A stretch of 64,000 bases of DNA, from positions 1,772,892 to 1,836,891 of the forward strand of contig NZ_JH594596.1 in assembly GCF_000243215.1 (NCBI RefSeq). Direction: 5' to 3'. Position numbers and translations under genes: made by a program. Shown in pieces: positions 43,285-52,536 of the stretch; the stretch's first letter is position 1; each line of letters starts with the position of its first letter. Under the pieces are notes generated by a model. That model worked only from the letters and a program-made list of their open reading frames with translations, did no database searches and was not told the origin of the DNA. The DNA is from Odoribacter laneus YIT 12061 (GTDB lineage: Bacteria; Bacteroidota; Bacteroidia; Bacteroidales; Marinifilaceae).

Positions 43285-45309
43285 ATGAAGATACTTTTAA
43301 TCTATCTTTCCAGTCTGTTTATAATCTTCCCTATACGTTTATTCGGCCAAGCTGAATTTCCCATGCTTTTACCCAAACCACAAATAATTACATTTCATTC
43401 GGACCATTTTTTTATCGGCAGCATCCGATTGGAAACTCCGGTATTAGAACGGGAATGTGAAATGCTTTTGAAAGAAGTCGGGGGAGTTTTGGACGCCCAG
43501 GCCGTTCCTGTAATTGAAATTCGTCTGATCAGCCACCTGGAGAAGGTAAAAAATAACCCGGAAGAAGCGTATCGTATTTCGGTTACTTCTCAAAAGATCC
43601 TTCTGGAAGCCTTGACAGAAACAGGAGTTTTCCGAGCCCTCCAAACCTTACGACAGTTAAAATCTCCCAAAGGCCCTTATTTTTATGGCTGCTTGGTTAC
43701 CGACTGGCCGGCTTTCCGGATCCGGGGGTTTATGCACGACACCGGCCGCAGCTATCTTTCCTTTTCAGAACTAAAACGGGAAATAGCCCAGCTTTCCCGT
43801 TATAAAATCAATACTTTTCATTGGCACCTGACAGAAAATCAAGCGTGGAGGATAGAAAGTAAAATTTTTCCTCAACTCAACGACAGTGTAAATATGAGCC
43901 GCCTCCCAGGCCAGTATTATACCCAGGAAGAAGCCCGGGAACTGGTGCGTTTCTGCAAGCAGCATCATATACTTTTAATTCCTGAAATCGATATGCCGGG
44001 ACACAGTGAAGCTTTTGTTCGCACTTTCGGTTGCGATATGCAAAGTCCGCAAGGCATGATGATCCTAAAACAATTACTGGATGAAATCTGTACCGTTTTC
44101 GACGTTCCTTATCTTCACATCGGTACAGACGAAGTCCGTTTTACCCATCCGGATTTTGTACCCGAAATGGTCAATTATGTCCGTTCAAAAGGGAAAAAAG
44201 TAATCTCCTGGAACCCTGGCTGGCCTTATCAGAAAGGCGAAATCGATATGACTCAATTGTGGAGTTATCGGGGAAAAGCCCAAACCGGTATTCCCGCCAT
44301 TGATTCCCGTTTCCATTATCTGAACCATTATGATGTTTTCGGAGACTTAGTTGCACTCTACAACAGCCGGATATACAATTGCGAAACCGGAAACGAGGAC
44401 ATTGCCGGGGTGATTTTAGCCGTTTGGAACGACCGCTTGGTAGTACCCGAAAAAAATATTCTCCTGGAAAATAATTTTTATCCTTGCCTGTTAGCCATAG
44501 CCGAGCGAGCCTGGCTGGGAGGCGGAAGCGAATATTTCGACCAGAATGGTCCCCTTCTTCCTACGGAAGACGACTCTGTTTCCTGTGCTTTCGCCGACTT
44601 TGAAAAGCGGCTTCTCTGGCATAAGGAACATTATTTTCAACATTATCCATTTCCTTATGTCCGTCAAACCCAGGTGAAATGGAATATTACAGATGCCTTC
44701 CCCAACGCAGGAAATCTGGAAGCATCTTTTCCTCCGGAAAAAAAGCTACGCCAGACCTACTTTTATCAAAATCAATCTTATTCCGTACGAACAGCCAGAG
44801 GTGCCGGCATCTACCTCAGGCATGTGTGGGGAGATTTAATACCCGGCTTTATGAAAGAACCCCGGGAAAATCACACGGCTTACGCCTGGACGTGGGTATA
44901 CTCTCCCCGGAAGCAGGAAACCGGTTTATGGGTAGAATTTCAAAATTACGGGCGTTCAGAAAAGGACCTTCCTCCTCCACAGGGAAAATGGGATTACCGG
45001 GGAAGCCGTATCTGGTTAAATGGAACCGAACTGCTCCCTCCCCGCTGGACCAATACCCATACCTCTCCTTCTACCGAAATAGCCCTGGGGAATGAAAACT
45101 GTACTGCCCGGCCTCCGCTTTTAGTACATTTAAAAAAAGGTTGGAACAAACTATTTCTAAAATTACCGATCGGAAAATTCTCAACGCCTGAAATCCGCCT
45201 TCAGAAATGGATGTTCACCGTAATTTTTGTAACCTCCGACGGACAAAAAGCGACCGAAAATTTGACCTATTCTCCTCATAAAATAAAACCTAAAAACAAG
45301 AGACAATGA
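43285..45309 (+). CDS. Secreted GH20 beta-N-acetylhexosaminidase
   Basis: 674 residues from the ATG at 43285, which starts a signal peptide (MKILLIYLSSLFIIFPIRLFG). A GH20b-like N-terminal domain (about 25-140) is followed by the catalytic barrel: 'RIRGFMHDTGRSYLS', 'NTFHWHLTENQAWRI', 'IPEIDMPGHSEAF' and 'LHIGTDEVRF' with the catalytic Asp-Glu pair at 282-283, then 'LWSYRGKAQ' and 'VWNDRLV'. The last 200 residues form an extra beta-sandwich. It removes terminal GlcNAc or GalNAc from host glycans. First of three overlapping genes (ATGA with the next), suggesting joint action on decorated mucin-type glycans. Confidence 0.9.
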   Translation: MKILLIYLSSLFIIFPIRLFGQAEFPMLLPKPQIITFHSDHFFIGSIRLETPVLERECEMLLKEVGGVLDAQAVPVIEIRLISHLEKVKNNPEEAYRISVTSQKILLEALTETGVFRALQTLRQLKSPKGPYFYGCLVTDWPAFRIRGFMHDTGRSYLSFSELKREIAQLSRYKINTFHWHLTENQAWRIESKIFPQLNDSVNMSRLPGQYYTQEEARELVRFCKQHHILLIPEIDMPGHSEAFVRTFGCDMQSPQGMMILKQLLDEICTVFDVPYLHIGTDEVRFTHPDFVPEMVNYVRSKGKKVISWNPGWPYQKGEIDMTQLWSYRGKAQTGIPAIDSRFHYLNHYDVFGDLVALYNSRIYNCETGNEDIAGVILAVWNDRLVVPEKNILLENNFYPCLLAIAERAWLGGGSEYFDQNGPLLPTEDDSVSCAFADFEKRLLWHKEHYFQHYPFPYVRQTQVKWNITDAFPNAGNLEASFPPEKKLRQTYFYQNQSYSVRTARGAGIYLRHVWGDLIPGFMKEPRENHTAYAWTWVYSPRKQETGLWVEFQNYGRSEKDLPPPQGKWDYRGSRIWLNGTELLPPRWTNTHTSPSTEIALGNENCTARPPLLVHLKKGWNKLFLKLPIGKFSTPEIRLQKWMFTVIFVTSDGQKATENLTYSPHKIKPKNKRQ

Positions 45310-45974
45310 AATATTTATTTTTTATAGTGATTTTTAGCTTTTTGTTTTTTACAACGACATTGGCACAGGAACGAAAACACTCTACCTTTTATGAACAAAG
45401 AGCCAGTTTATTTGAAGTTCTCCCGACCGATCCACAAGATATTATATTTTTAGGAAACAGTATCACCAACGGATGTGAATGGGGAGAATTGTTCCAGGAC
45501 ATTCGTATCAAAAACAGAGGTATTAGCGGAGATATAACCACAGGGGTGTACGATCGGCTGGATCCCATTCTAAAAGGCCGGCCGGCTAAGTTATTCTTAC
45601 TTATCGGGATCAACGACCTAGCCAAAGGTATCCCGGCCGATACAATTGCACAAAATATCCGGAAGATTCTTCAAAAAATACGCCGGGATTCTCCCGCAAC
45701 AAAACTCTACCTCCAAAGTGTACTCCCCGTAAATGACTGTTACGGAAAATTCAAAGACCATACCTCAAAAGGAAAGGCTGCTGAAGATCTCAACGCGTCC
45801 CTCCGTCTCATAGCCGAGGAAAATCAGGCCACTTATATCGATTTATGGTCTCATTTTGTCGATCCGGTTTCCGGAAAAATGAACCCGGTATATACCAACG
45901 ACGGACTGCATCTTTTAGGGAAAGGCTATTTATTGTGGCGTGAAATTATATTACCTTATCTACAGGAAAAATGA
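45306..45974 (+). CDS. Secreted SGNH/GDSL esterase
   Basis: 222 residues with a signal peptide (MKYLFFIVIFSFLFFTTTLAQ). The SGNH blocks are present: block I 'IIFLGNSITNGCEW' (nucleophile Ser), block II Gly in 'NRGISGDIT', block III 'LIGINDLAKG' (Asn) and block V 'NDGLHLLGKGY' (Asp and His). The family includes rhamnogalacturonan and sialate O-acetylesterases and platelet-activating-factor acetylhydrolase-like enzymes. In this operon a role in removing O-acetyl groups from host glycans is inference. Start and stop overlap both neighbours by 4 bp. Confidence 0.88.
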   Translation: MKYLFFIVIFSFLFFTTTLAQERKHSTFYEQRASLFEVLPTDPQDIIFLGNSITNGCEWGELFQDIRIKNRGISGDITTGVYDRLDPILKGRPAKLFLLIGINDLAKGIPADTIAQNIRKILQKIRRDSPATKLYLQSVLPVNDCYGKFKDHTSKGKAAEDLNASLRLIAEENQATYIDLWSHFVDPVSGKMNPVYTNDGLHLLGKGYLLWREIILPYLQEK

Positions 45975-48034
45975 AAGTATATTTATACCTCTGGATTACT
46001 TTACTCATTCCCGTCTTTGTTTCTGCAAAAGAAAAAATAAAAGTCGCCTGTGTAGGCAATAGTGTCACTTACGGTTATTTGTTACCCGAGCGGGAAAAAA
46101 ATGCTTACCCCGTTCAGCTACAAAAATTGCTGGGAGAAAATTATATCGTTAAAAATTTCGGAAAAAGCGGGGCCACTCTCCTCAAAATGGGTCACCGGCC
46201 TTATACCGACCAGCCGGAATACCAGCAAGCCCTCGACTTTGCAGCAGAACGAGTAGTGATACACCTGGGATTAAACGATACCGACCCGAGAAACTGGCCT
46301 CATTACCGGGATAATTTTATAAAAGATTATACAGAGCTGATCGCCTCGTTTAAAGCGGCCAATCCCCAATGCAAAATCTGGATCTGCCGTTTAACTCCTA
46401 TAGGCGACCGTCATCCCCGTTTCCGCTCAGGAACCCGTGATTGGCACGCTGAAATTCAAAAAGAAATCGAAAAAATAGCCGTCCATACAGAAGTGGGTCT
46501 GATCGACCTGGAAGAACCGCTCTACCACCGGCCCGATCTCTTTCCGGACGCTCTGCATCCGGATCCGGAAGGGGCCACCCTTTTAGCGCAAACGGTATAT
46601 TCAGCCCTGACGGGAGATTACGGAGGACTTCAACTGCCCCTCCTCTATTCCGACAATATGATATTACAACGGAATAAGCCTTTACTCCTCTCTGGGAAAG
46701 CCGATAAAGGAGAAAAAATCCGGGTAAAAATCGCCGGGCAACAACAAACGACTTGCTCTGGAGAGAACGGGAAATGGGAAGTGACTTTTCCGCCATTCGA
46801 AGCCGGGGGACCTTATACCCTGGAAATCCGGACGTCCCGGCAAAAACAAATCTATCACAATGTCTGGATAGGGGAGGTATGGGTATGTTCAGGCCAATCC
46901 AACATGGCTTTTCCCTTAAAACAGTGTGCAACAGCACAGTCAGCATTCCGTCAGGCCCGGCAACCGCAAATCCGGCTCTTCCATATGCAACCTTACGAGG
47001 AAACCAATGCCGTGGAATGGCGGCCTTCTTTTCTGGATTCCCTCAACAGATTGCAGTATTATCGTACCACAGGCTGGACGGAAACAGATACCGCCATAAT
47101 CGGCGATTTTTCTGCCATTGCCTACTACTTCGGAAAAATGCTAAACGACAGCTTAAATGTACCTGTCGGACTCATTCTAAACGCAGTCGGCGGGTCTCCC
47201 TGCGAATCTTGGATAGACCGGCGAACGCTGGAATATGATCTTCCCGACATTCTACAGGACTGGAAGCACAATGACATGATTCAGGACTGGGTACGCCAAC
47301 GGGCCGGACAGAATATCCGGCAAGCAAACCGGAAGGAGCAGCGCCATCCCTATGAACCCTGCTATCTCTTTGAGGCCGGTATACTTCCCCTGGAACACTA
47401 TCCGATCGCCGGAATCATTTGGTATCAAGGCGAATCAAATGCCCATCATACGGAACTTGCAGAACAACTATTCCCGATGCTGGTAAACAGCTGGCGGCAC
47501 TATTGGCAATCTCCCCGTCTTCCCTTCTATTATGTACAACTGTCCAGTCTTAACAGACCTTCCTGGCCCCGATTCCGGGACAGCCAGCGACGTATGCTTC
47601 AAACAATTCCCTATACAGGCATGGCAGTCTCTTCCGACCGGGGAGACTCTCTGGACGTACATCCGCGCTATAAAAAAGAAATAGGGGAACGTCTGGGACG
47701 CTGGGCCCTGGCCAATAACTATGGTAAATCCATTACCCCTTCCGGTCCTTTATTCCGGTCTGTCCGTTTTCACAACAAGCAGGCCATATTGGAATTTGAT
47801 TACGGTCACCATTTAAAGACCTCCGACGGACAAGCTCTCCGCTGTTTCGAAATAGCCGGTCCGGACGGATTATTTTATCCGGCCAAAGCCTTTATTGAAG
47901 ATGACAGGGTTATCGTTACCTCTCCCAAGGTGACGGCTCCTTGTGTTGTCAGATATGCTTGGCAACCTTTTACCCGTGCCAATCTTGTCAACGGAGATAA
48001 TCTGCCGGCTTCGACATTCCGTACGGATCTATAA
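45971..48034 (+). CDS. Two-domain secreted sialate O-acetylesterase-like protein
   Basis: 687 residues with a signal peptide (MKVYLYLWITLLIPVFVSA). Domain 1 (about 22-215) is an SGNH hydrolase: 'VACVGNSVTYGYLL', 'NFGKSGATLL', 'VIHLGLNDTDPRNW' and 'PDALHPDPEGATLLA'. Domain 2 (220-687) matches sialate O-acetylesterase: 'LYSDNMILQRNKPLLLSGKA', 'VWVCSGQSNMAFPL', 'LILNAVGGSPCESWIDR' and 'AGIIWYQGESNAHH'. It combines two esterase active sites in one periplasmic protein, and follows another SGNH esterase and a GH20 enzyme. Removal of acetyl groups that block sialidases or hexosaminidases is the likely purpose. No sialidase gene is in the window. Confidence 0.88.
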   Translation: MKVYLYLWITLLIPVFVSAKEKIKVACVGNSVTYGYLLPEREKNAYPVQLQKLLGENYIVKNFGKSGATLLKMGHRPYTDQPEYQQALDFAAERVVIHLGLNDTDPRNWPHYRDNFIKDYTELIASFKAANPQCKIWICRLTPIGDRHPRFRSGTRDWHAEIQKEIEKIAVHTEVGLIDLEEPLYHRPDLFPDALHPDPEGATLLAQTVYSALTGDYGGLQLPLLYSDNMILQRNKPLLLSGKADKGEKIRVKIAGQQQTTCSGENGKWEVTFPPFEAGGPYTLEIRTSRQKQIYHNVWIGEVWVCSGQSNMAFPLKQCATAQSAFRQARQPQIRLFHMQPYEETNAVEWRPSFLDSLNRLQYYRTTGWTETDTAIIGDFSAIAYYFGKMLNDSLNVPVGLILNAVGGSPCESWIDRRTLEYDLPDILQDWKHNDMIQDWVRQRAGQNIRQANRKEQRHPYEPCYLFEAGILPLEHYPIAGIIWYQGESNAHHTELAEQLFPMLVNSWRHYWQSPRLPFYYVQLSSLNRPSWPRFRDSQRRMLQTIPYTGMAVSSDRGDSLDVHPRYKKEIGERLGRWALANNYGKSITPSGPLFRSVRFHNKQAILEFDYGHHLKTSDGQALRCFEIAGPDGLFYPAKAFIEDDRVIVTSPKVTAPCVVRYAWQPFTRANLVNGDNLPASTFRTDL

Positions 48035-48247
48035 AACAGAAAGACAGAAAAATAAAAACGGTTGATTCTCCCAAAAACCTTCGTCAGTTTTAGTGTATTC
48101 ACCCGGCTAAAATCCGATTTACTCCTATAAATAAGCATTGATTCCCTCAAAAAATTCCATTTTTCCCCTTATCTAGGGACTGGGGAATCCGTATCCACAA
48201 GCAAAAAACAATTTACAAACAAACAGAATATAAAAACGAAACAGCTT

Positions 48248-48847
48248 TTACTCTACGTCGTTTATGTCCAATAAATTATTGAGTATAGCAAAAACGGTTA
48301 AACCGGCGACCGACTTAATCCCGGTCTTCCGGCTAATATTTTTTCGATGAGAAATAACAGTATGAATGGAAATATGGTGCTGTTCGGCGATTTCCTTATT
48401 TATCATTCCTTTCGCCACACTGACTAATATTTCTTTCTCCCGCTCCGACAATTCATTCCCTTCCGGTACATCCTGCCGGGGAGTTACCGTTTCCATAACT
48501 TGCAATAACTTTCGGACGATCTTCGCCCGTTCGTCTTCTATATCGATAACAGCCCGGTAATGTCTCAGCGTTTCCGGTTCCACATACTGATAAACCAGTG
48601 CAACAAGCGGTACATTTCCTAAAAACAAATCTTCAACGCAATGTCTGTATTTAAAATCTACAATCAAAGGATTCAAAATAATTAAATCCGGTCGTAAATC
48701 ATTGATATGCTCTGTAGAATGACAGCAATCGGCAAAAACGGCAACCACCTCCAATTCTCTTTCCCCTTTGATCAATTCCTGTATACCAGCCGTTATGATA
48801 GCAGAAGGCTCAATGAGGACAATCCGATAATGTTTTCTACTTACCAT
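48248..48847 (-). CDS. LuxR-family regulator with degenerate receiver domain
   Basis: 199 residues. The C-terminal HTH (about 135-195) is a clear LuxR/GerE type: 'ELSEREKEILVSVAKGMINKEIAEQHHISIHTVISHRKNISRKTGI'. The N-terminal part (1-115) has the receiver outline. The usual acidic pair is replaced by 'IEPSAI' and the phosphorylated Asp position reads Asn in 'DLIILNPLIVD', so classical phosphorylation is unlikely. Its start overlaps the end of the hemerythrin gene by 11 bp (ATGGTAAGTAG), implying tight coupling and possibly signalling from that protein. The target genes are unknown. Confidence 0.85.
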   Translation of the reverse strand: MVSRKHYRIVLIEPSAIITAGIQELIKGERELEVVAVFADCCHSTEHINDLRPDLIILNPLIVDFKYRHCVEDLFLGNVPLVALVYQYVEPETLRHYRAVIDIEDERAKIVRKLLQVMETVTPRQDVPEGNELSEREKEILVSVAKGMINKEIAEQHHISIHTVISHRKNISRKTGIKSVAGLTVFAILNNLLDINDVE

Positions 48848-49538
48848 AATTCTGTTCTAATTTCTGAACCAACGGAATCAAGACTTTATCTTCAATAAAT
48901 GTATGTTTTCTCAAATCTTCCTCCAAGGAAAAAATATTGAATAAAATAGCAGTACGTTCTTTTTGTGAGGAATCAGCCGGCCAATATTTAATAAAAATGT
49001 TTTTCAGGTCGCTGAGCTTATCATCGATATTACTGTGATTCTGCTCAAATATCTCAATTTCATATCCAGTCGCCTTTTTACCTACCCCGATACTTTGAAT
49101 ATAAGGAAATACCGTTTTCTCTTCATATTCAAAATGATTAATTACCTCGTTCTTATATTCTTCAAAAAAACGATTCAGTATTTTTTGATGGGCCAGATCA
49201 GAATTCGCCGACATTATTTTTAACTGATCCTGTATACGCTGAATCCGATCGTCCAGATAATAAGAATGGGAATGCCGCAAATAAGCAAGCAACTGATCGA
49301 TTTCAGTCTGGTCGATTTCCTCCTTCCGGGGAGAATAATTCTCAAAAGCATAGATATTACAGATCATGATAAACAATTGGGAAGAGACCCCCACACGGGC
49401 ACAACATTCCTCGGCCGTCTGATCCCTGAATCCTAAATTCAAACCGAAACGCGGTAGTAATAAAAGTAACTTATAATCCAAATGAATTAAATCGGCCAAC
49501 TTCATACCGGAAGTAAAAAAGGAAGAGTTCTTTGTCAT
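48837..49538 (-). CDS. Hemerythrin (HHE) domain protein, RIC/YtfE-like
   Basis: 233 residues from the ATG at 49538 (MTKNSSFFTSGMKLADLIHLDYKLLLLL); the frame extends further upstream but without features. The N-terminal part contains 'TAEECCARVGVS', like the ScdA N-terminal domain. Di-iron ligands can be followed: His in 'LRHSHSYYLDD', His and Glu in 'VINHFEYEEKTVFPYI', His and Asp in 'QNHSNIDDKLSD', and His and Glu in 'LRKHTFIEDKVLIPLV'. Such proteins bind O2 or NO or repair damaged iron centres in the cytoplasm. Coupled by overlap to the LuxR-type regulator, it may be a sensor input; this is inference. Confidence 0.85.
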   Translation of the reverse strand: MTKNSSFFTSGMKLADLIHLDYKLLLLLPRFGLNLGFRDQTAEECCARVGVSSQLFIMICNIYAFENYSPRKEEIDQTEIDQLLAYLRHSHSYYLDDRIQRIQDQLKIMSANSDLAHQKILNRFFEEYKNEVINHFEYEEKTVFPYIQSIGVGKKATGYEIEIFEQNHSNIDDKLSDLKNIFIKYWPADSSQKERTAILFNIFSLEEDLRKHTFIEDKVLIPLVQKLEQNYGK

Positions 49539-49989
49539 TTCTTTTTTATTGCAAATATCGGGAATAATATAATTCTTGTCAAACTTACTCCTGATTACTG
49601 TGTTAATAAACTTTACAAAAGTAAGAGACAAAAGAATGGATTACAATCCCCAAAAATGGTGAATTTTGACAAATATTAAAATCGGTTACGGGTAAGTATA
49701 AAAAATAGGAAAGAATAAATATCGGAAAATGCGTAAAAAGCAAACGGGCAAATGTACAAGAACTTTCATGAAACTGCACAAAAAAGTTTTTAGACCGGCT
49801 AAGGGTTTTATACACCGGATCGGGAAAGTAGGGCAGACTTCTGATTGGTGAATCTGAGTTCTGATAAATAAACAGAAATCAAGAACTTTCGTTCCACCAA
49901 TCAGTGCTGCGTCAATCCCTTCCTAAAGGAACCTTACTTTTCAAAGGGTAAAACTTTCCTTTTAGAATAGACTCTTTTAAAAGAACATC
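49539..49989. other. Intergenic region with an imperfect inverted repeat
   Basis: 451 bp between the Mn-catalase stop and the hemerythrin start, both on the minus strand. It holds an inverted repeat with perfect 10-bp outer arms (CTGATTGGTG at 49841-49850 and CACCAATCAG at 49895-49904) and partly paired inner sequence. I see no gene here. Confidence 0.55.
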
Positions 49990-50961
49990 TTATTTATCCC
50001 TGCGTTTGCGGGGTTTATCCTTTGGGGAGGCCGGATAATTACTCCATTGTATATCTTTAGTAGGAGTTGCCGAATTCACTTCTTCACTTCTCACCCGGCT
50101 CAACTCCCGATCGTCCTTTTCGACAGATTCCAATGTCCTGTCGGTTCCTTTGGGGTCAATATCCTGTAATCCGTTTGTCGATTCCACATGTTCCTTCGGA
50201 TCATTTATATATTGCCAGGTCTCTTTGAACTGAGTGCTGGCCCCCTCATTCCAAGGACCACGGGCATCTTCTCCTGCCGAATTATTATAATACAAATTAC
50301 TATACCGCGGGTCACTTTGCAAAACACCCGGAGGGAAATTCGGTCTGATGGTCTCCAAAGCCGCTTCAAACTGCTGGAAATGGGCCACTTCCCGGGTCAT
50401 CAAAAAATTCAGAGTAGCGATCACGTCCGGATCATCCGTAAATTTAAGCAAATATTCATAGACAATTTTTGCCCGGGATTCTGCCGCAATATTAGAACGT
50501 AAATCAACTGTCAAATCTCCGTCGGCGTTGACATAAGTAGCAGACCAGGGATTTCCGTTACTGTCGGTAAGCATAGGTCCACCGCCGGAAAGCACGACAA
50601 AATGCGGATTAAAAATAGCCTCATGTATAAAATTTTCTTTAGAAGCTTTTCCGTCCAACATTTTCATAGTTTCCGTACGATCTGCTGCATTTTTCAATTC
50701 TCCGTTTACTCCGGCCAGTAGCATTTGTATGGTAGCTCCGACAATTTCCAGGTGTCCCATTTCTTCTGTTGCAATATCCATTAACATGTCATACTTATCA
50801 GGATAAGGGTCTCTACAACAAAATGCCTGTACAAAATACTGCATAGAAGCTTTCAACTCTCCGTTACCTCCACCGAATTGTTCCAGTAGTAAACGTGCAA
50901 AGCGTGGATCCGGCTTGGATACACGTGCATTAAATTGTAATTCTTTTGAATGATAAAACAT
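49990..50961 (-). CDS. Manganese catalase
   Basis: 323 residues. The dimanganese catalase ligands are in place: Glu in 'RLLLEQFGGGNGELKASMQYF', Glu and His in 'DIATEEMGHLEIVGATIQML', and Glu and His in 'MTREVAHFQQFEAAL'. The family's substrate-channel region 'NPHFVVLSGGGPMLTDSNGNPWSATYV' is present. The C-terminal 70 residues are charged and end in basic 'KPRKRRDK'. It breaks down hydrogen peroxide without haem, in the cytosol. Together with ferritin and the hemerythrin gene it suggests oxidative-stress defence in an anaerobe. Confidence 0.93.
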   Translation of the reverse strand: MFYHSKELQFNARVSKPDPRFARLLLEQFGGGNGELKASMQYFVQAFCCRDPYPDKYDMLMDIATEEMGHLEIVGATIQMLLAGVNGELKNAADRTETMKMLDGKASKENFIHEAIFNPHFVVLSGGGPMLTDSNGNPWSATYVNADGDLTVDLRSNIAAESRAKIVYEYLLKFTDDPDVIATLNFLMTREVAHFQQFEAALETIRPNFPPGVLQSDPRYSNLYYNNSAGEDARGPWNEGASTQFKETWQYINDPKEHVESTNGLQDIDPKGTDRTLESVEKDDRELSRVRSEEVNSATPTKDIQWSNYPASPKDKPRKRRDK

Positions 50962-51209
50962 AATATTCAGATTTAGGTTAATAATTCTCCTCCTCCATAA
51001 TCCCTCCCCCCTCTAAAGGTTTTTCGTGTATTTTCCGTCAAAGTGGCTAGTAGATTTCGGAATTTTTCAGATAGTTCTTTAAATTCCAATTTACCCTATA
51101 CATACGCAACTTTAGACCATTGTGTTCCAATAATTTATGAAACACCAACTATTTTTCCAGTGTTTTTATACTGTTTAATAATAAGAAACGATTGGGAAAT
51201 AAACCGGCA

Positions 51210-52220
51210 TCAATCCTCCTTTTCCAGGTATTCTTCTTTAAATATCTGGACGCACAAAGCAAATATGGCCAATAATAAGGGACCGAAAATAACTCCCATA
51301 AAACCGAACAAAGCCAACCCGATAATGACGCCAAAAATGGTTATTAAAGGATGAGTATCCGCCATCTTTTTTTGTAAAATAGAACGAACCAAATTATCGA
51401 CATTCGAAACCACAACCAAAGCATATACAGACAATCCGATAGCATTTCCCCAATGCCCCGTAGCCCCTAAATACAAAGCCAGAGGGAGCCAAACAATGGC
51501 AGTTCCGATAACCGGAATAATGGTTGCAAAGCAGGACACTACGCCCCACAATACAGGCGCCGGTGCTCCAAAAATCATATACCCGATAGTGGCAGCAGCC
51601 CCTTGTATAATAGCTAACAAAGGCACACCAATTGCATTCGATTTGACAACCATATGAAATTCCCGCAAAATATCTTTTTTATTCCGCCGGTTAAAAGGAA
51701 GTAAATCATTGACATAATTCTCCATCTTCTTTCCCCCGATCAGCATAAAATAGAGTACGAAAAGTAAAACCAATACATTGATGGCGAAACTGGTAATACT
51801 TCCCATCAGTACTTGCCCAATCCGGGGCAAAAGAGCAAATATGGAATTTATATTCGCCTTACTCAATAAATTATATCCCGTCTTTTCCTGTATCAAATTC
51901 GCTACATTCGTTACCGGATCGATAATACTGCGGGGATTCAGATTCGCATCCTGGAATTTATTTACAAACATCCAGATAATCAAGGCCAAAGGAATCAGAA
52001 AACACAGAATGGTTTCGATTAATATCAGGATAGCGGCTATGCTTCTCCTGATGTGTTTTCTGTCGGTAAGATAGATCATATGTTCCCGTAAAAGGATATA
52101 GACAGTCATCGCTCCTAAAATCCCCCCCAAAAAAGGAGTAATCTTCAGGAAGATCAATACTCCCAGAAGCAATATGATAACAATAAGTGAATATTTCCAA
52201 TATTGCTCTTTTAGGCTCAT
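51210..52220 (-). CDS. AI-2E family transporter (PerM-like)
   Basis: 336 residues with eight predicted helices. The family signature includes 'FLKITPFLGGILGAMTVYILL', the amphipathic middle region 'RIGQVLMGSITSFAINVLVLLFVLYFM', 'LAIIQGAAATIGYMIFGAPAPVLWGVVSCFATIIPVIGTAIVWLPLALYL' and 'DTHPLITIFGVIIGLALFGFMGVIFGPLLLAI'. Family members are variously proposed to export autoinducer-2 or to be sodium/proton antiporters, so the substrate is not assigned. Monocistronic, minus strand. Confidence 0.9.
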   Translation of the reverse strand: MSLKEQYWKYSLIVIILLLGVLIFLKITPFLGGILGAMTVYILLREHMIYLTDRKHIRRSIAAILILIETILCFLIPLALIIWMFVNKFQDANLNPRSIIDPVTNVANLIQEKTGYNLLSKANINSIFALLPRIGQVLMGSITSFAINVLVLLFVLYFMLIGGKKMENYVNDLLPFNRRNKKDILREFHMVVKSNAIGVPLLAIIQGAAATIGYMIFGAPAPVLWGVVSCFATIIPVIGTAIVWLPLALYLGATGHWGNAIGLSVYALVVVSNVDNLVRSILQKKMADTHPLITIFGVIIGLALFGFMGVIFGPLLLAIFALCVQIFKEEYLEKED

Positions 52221-52346
52221 AGACTTATTTTCAATTTATCGAACGCTATGAAACATAAACGACAAAAAACAGGAAAAGATTATATTTTTGCAATTTTTAT
52301 ACCCCTCCTTCTTTAATTTTTTAAGATAAGGCAGGGCTTCTAAAGA

Positions 52347-52380
52347 AAAAGCCATAGGGATATGGCTTCCTATGGCTTTT
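52347..52380. terminator. Hairpin terminator, left of two
   Basis: A 12-bp perfect stem (AAAAGCCATAGG with CCTATGGCTTTT) and a 10-nt loop, flanked by A and T tracts on either side, so it could stop transcription in either direction. Confidence 0.75.
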
Positions 52381-52467
52381 TACGCGCATCAATAATCGAG
52401 AATCAATAAAACCAGTTGTTTAATTATTGACAAAAATAAAATACAATCTCTCTCCCGTCAATCCCTA

Positions 52468-52500
52468 TTTATCGGGAAAAAACAAACTTTTCCCGATAAA
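52468..52500 (-). terminator. Hairpin terminator after the CDF gene
   Basis: A 13-bp perfect stem (TTTATCGGGAAAA with TTTTCCCGATAAA) and a 7-nt loop, 37 bp past the stop of the cation-efflux gene. Confidence 0.7.
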
Positions 52501-52536
52501 AAGGTTATTATTTTATTTTTTGGAAAAACGATACGG

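Larger units (their letters stand above)
52221..52536. other. Intergenic region with two hairpins
   Basis: 316 bp between the CDF stop and the AI-2E gene. It holds two strong stem-loops, annotated separately, and no gene. Confidence 0.6.

Noticed and set aside
46398-46946. 182-codon frame antisense to the sialate O-acetylesterase gene
   Set aside because: Low-complexity basic sequence opposite a well-defined enzyme.
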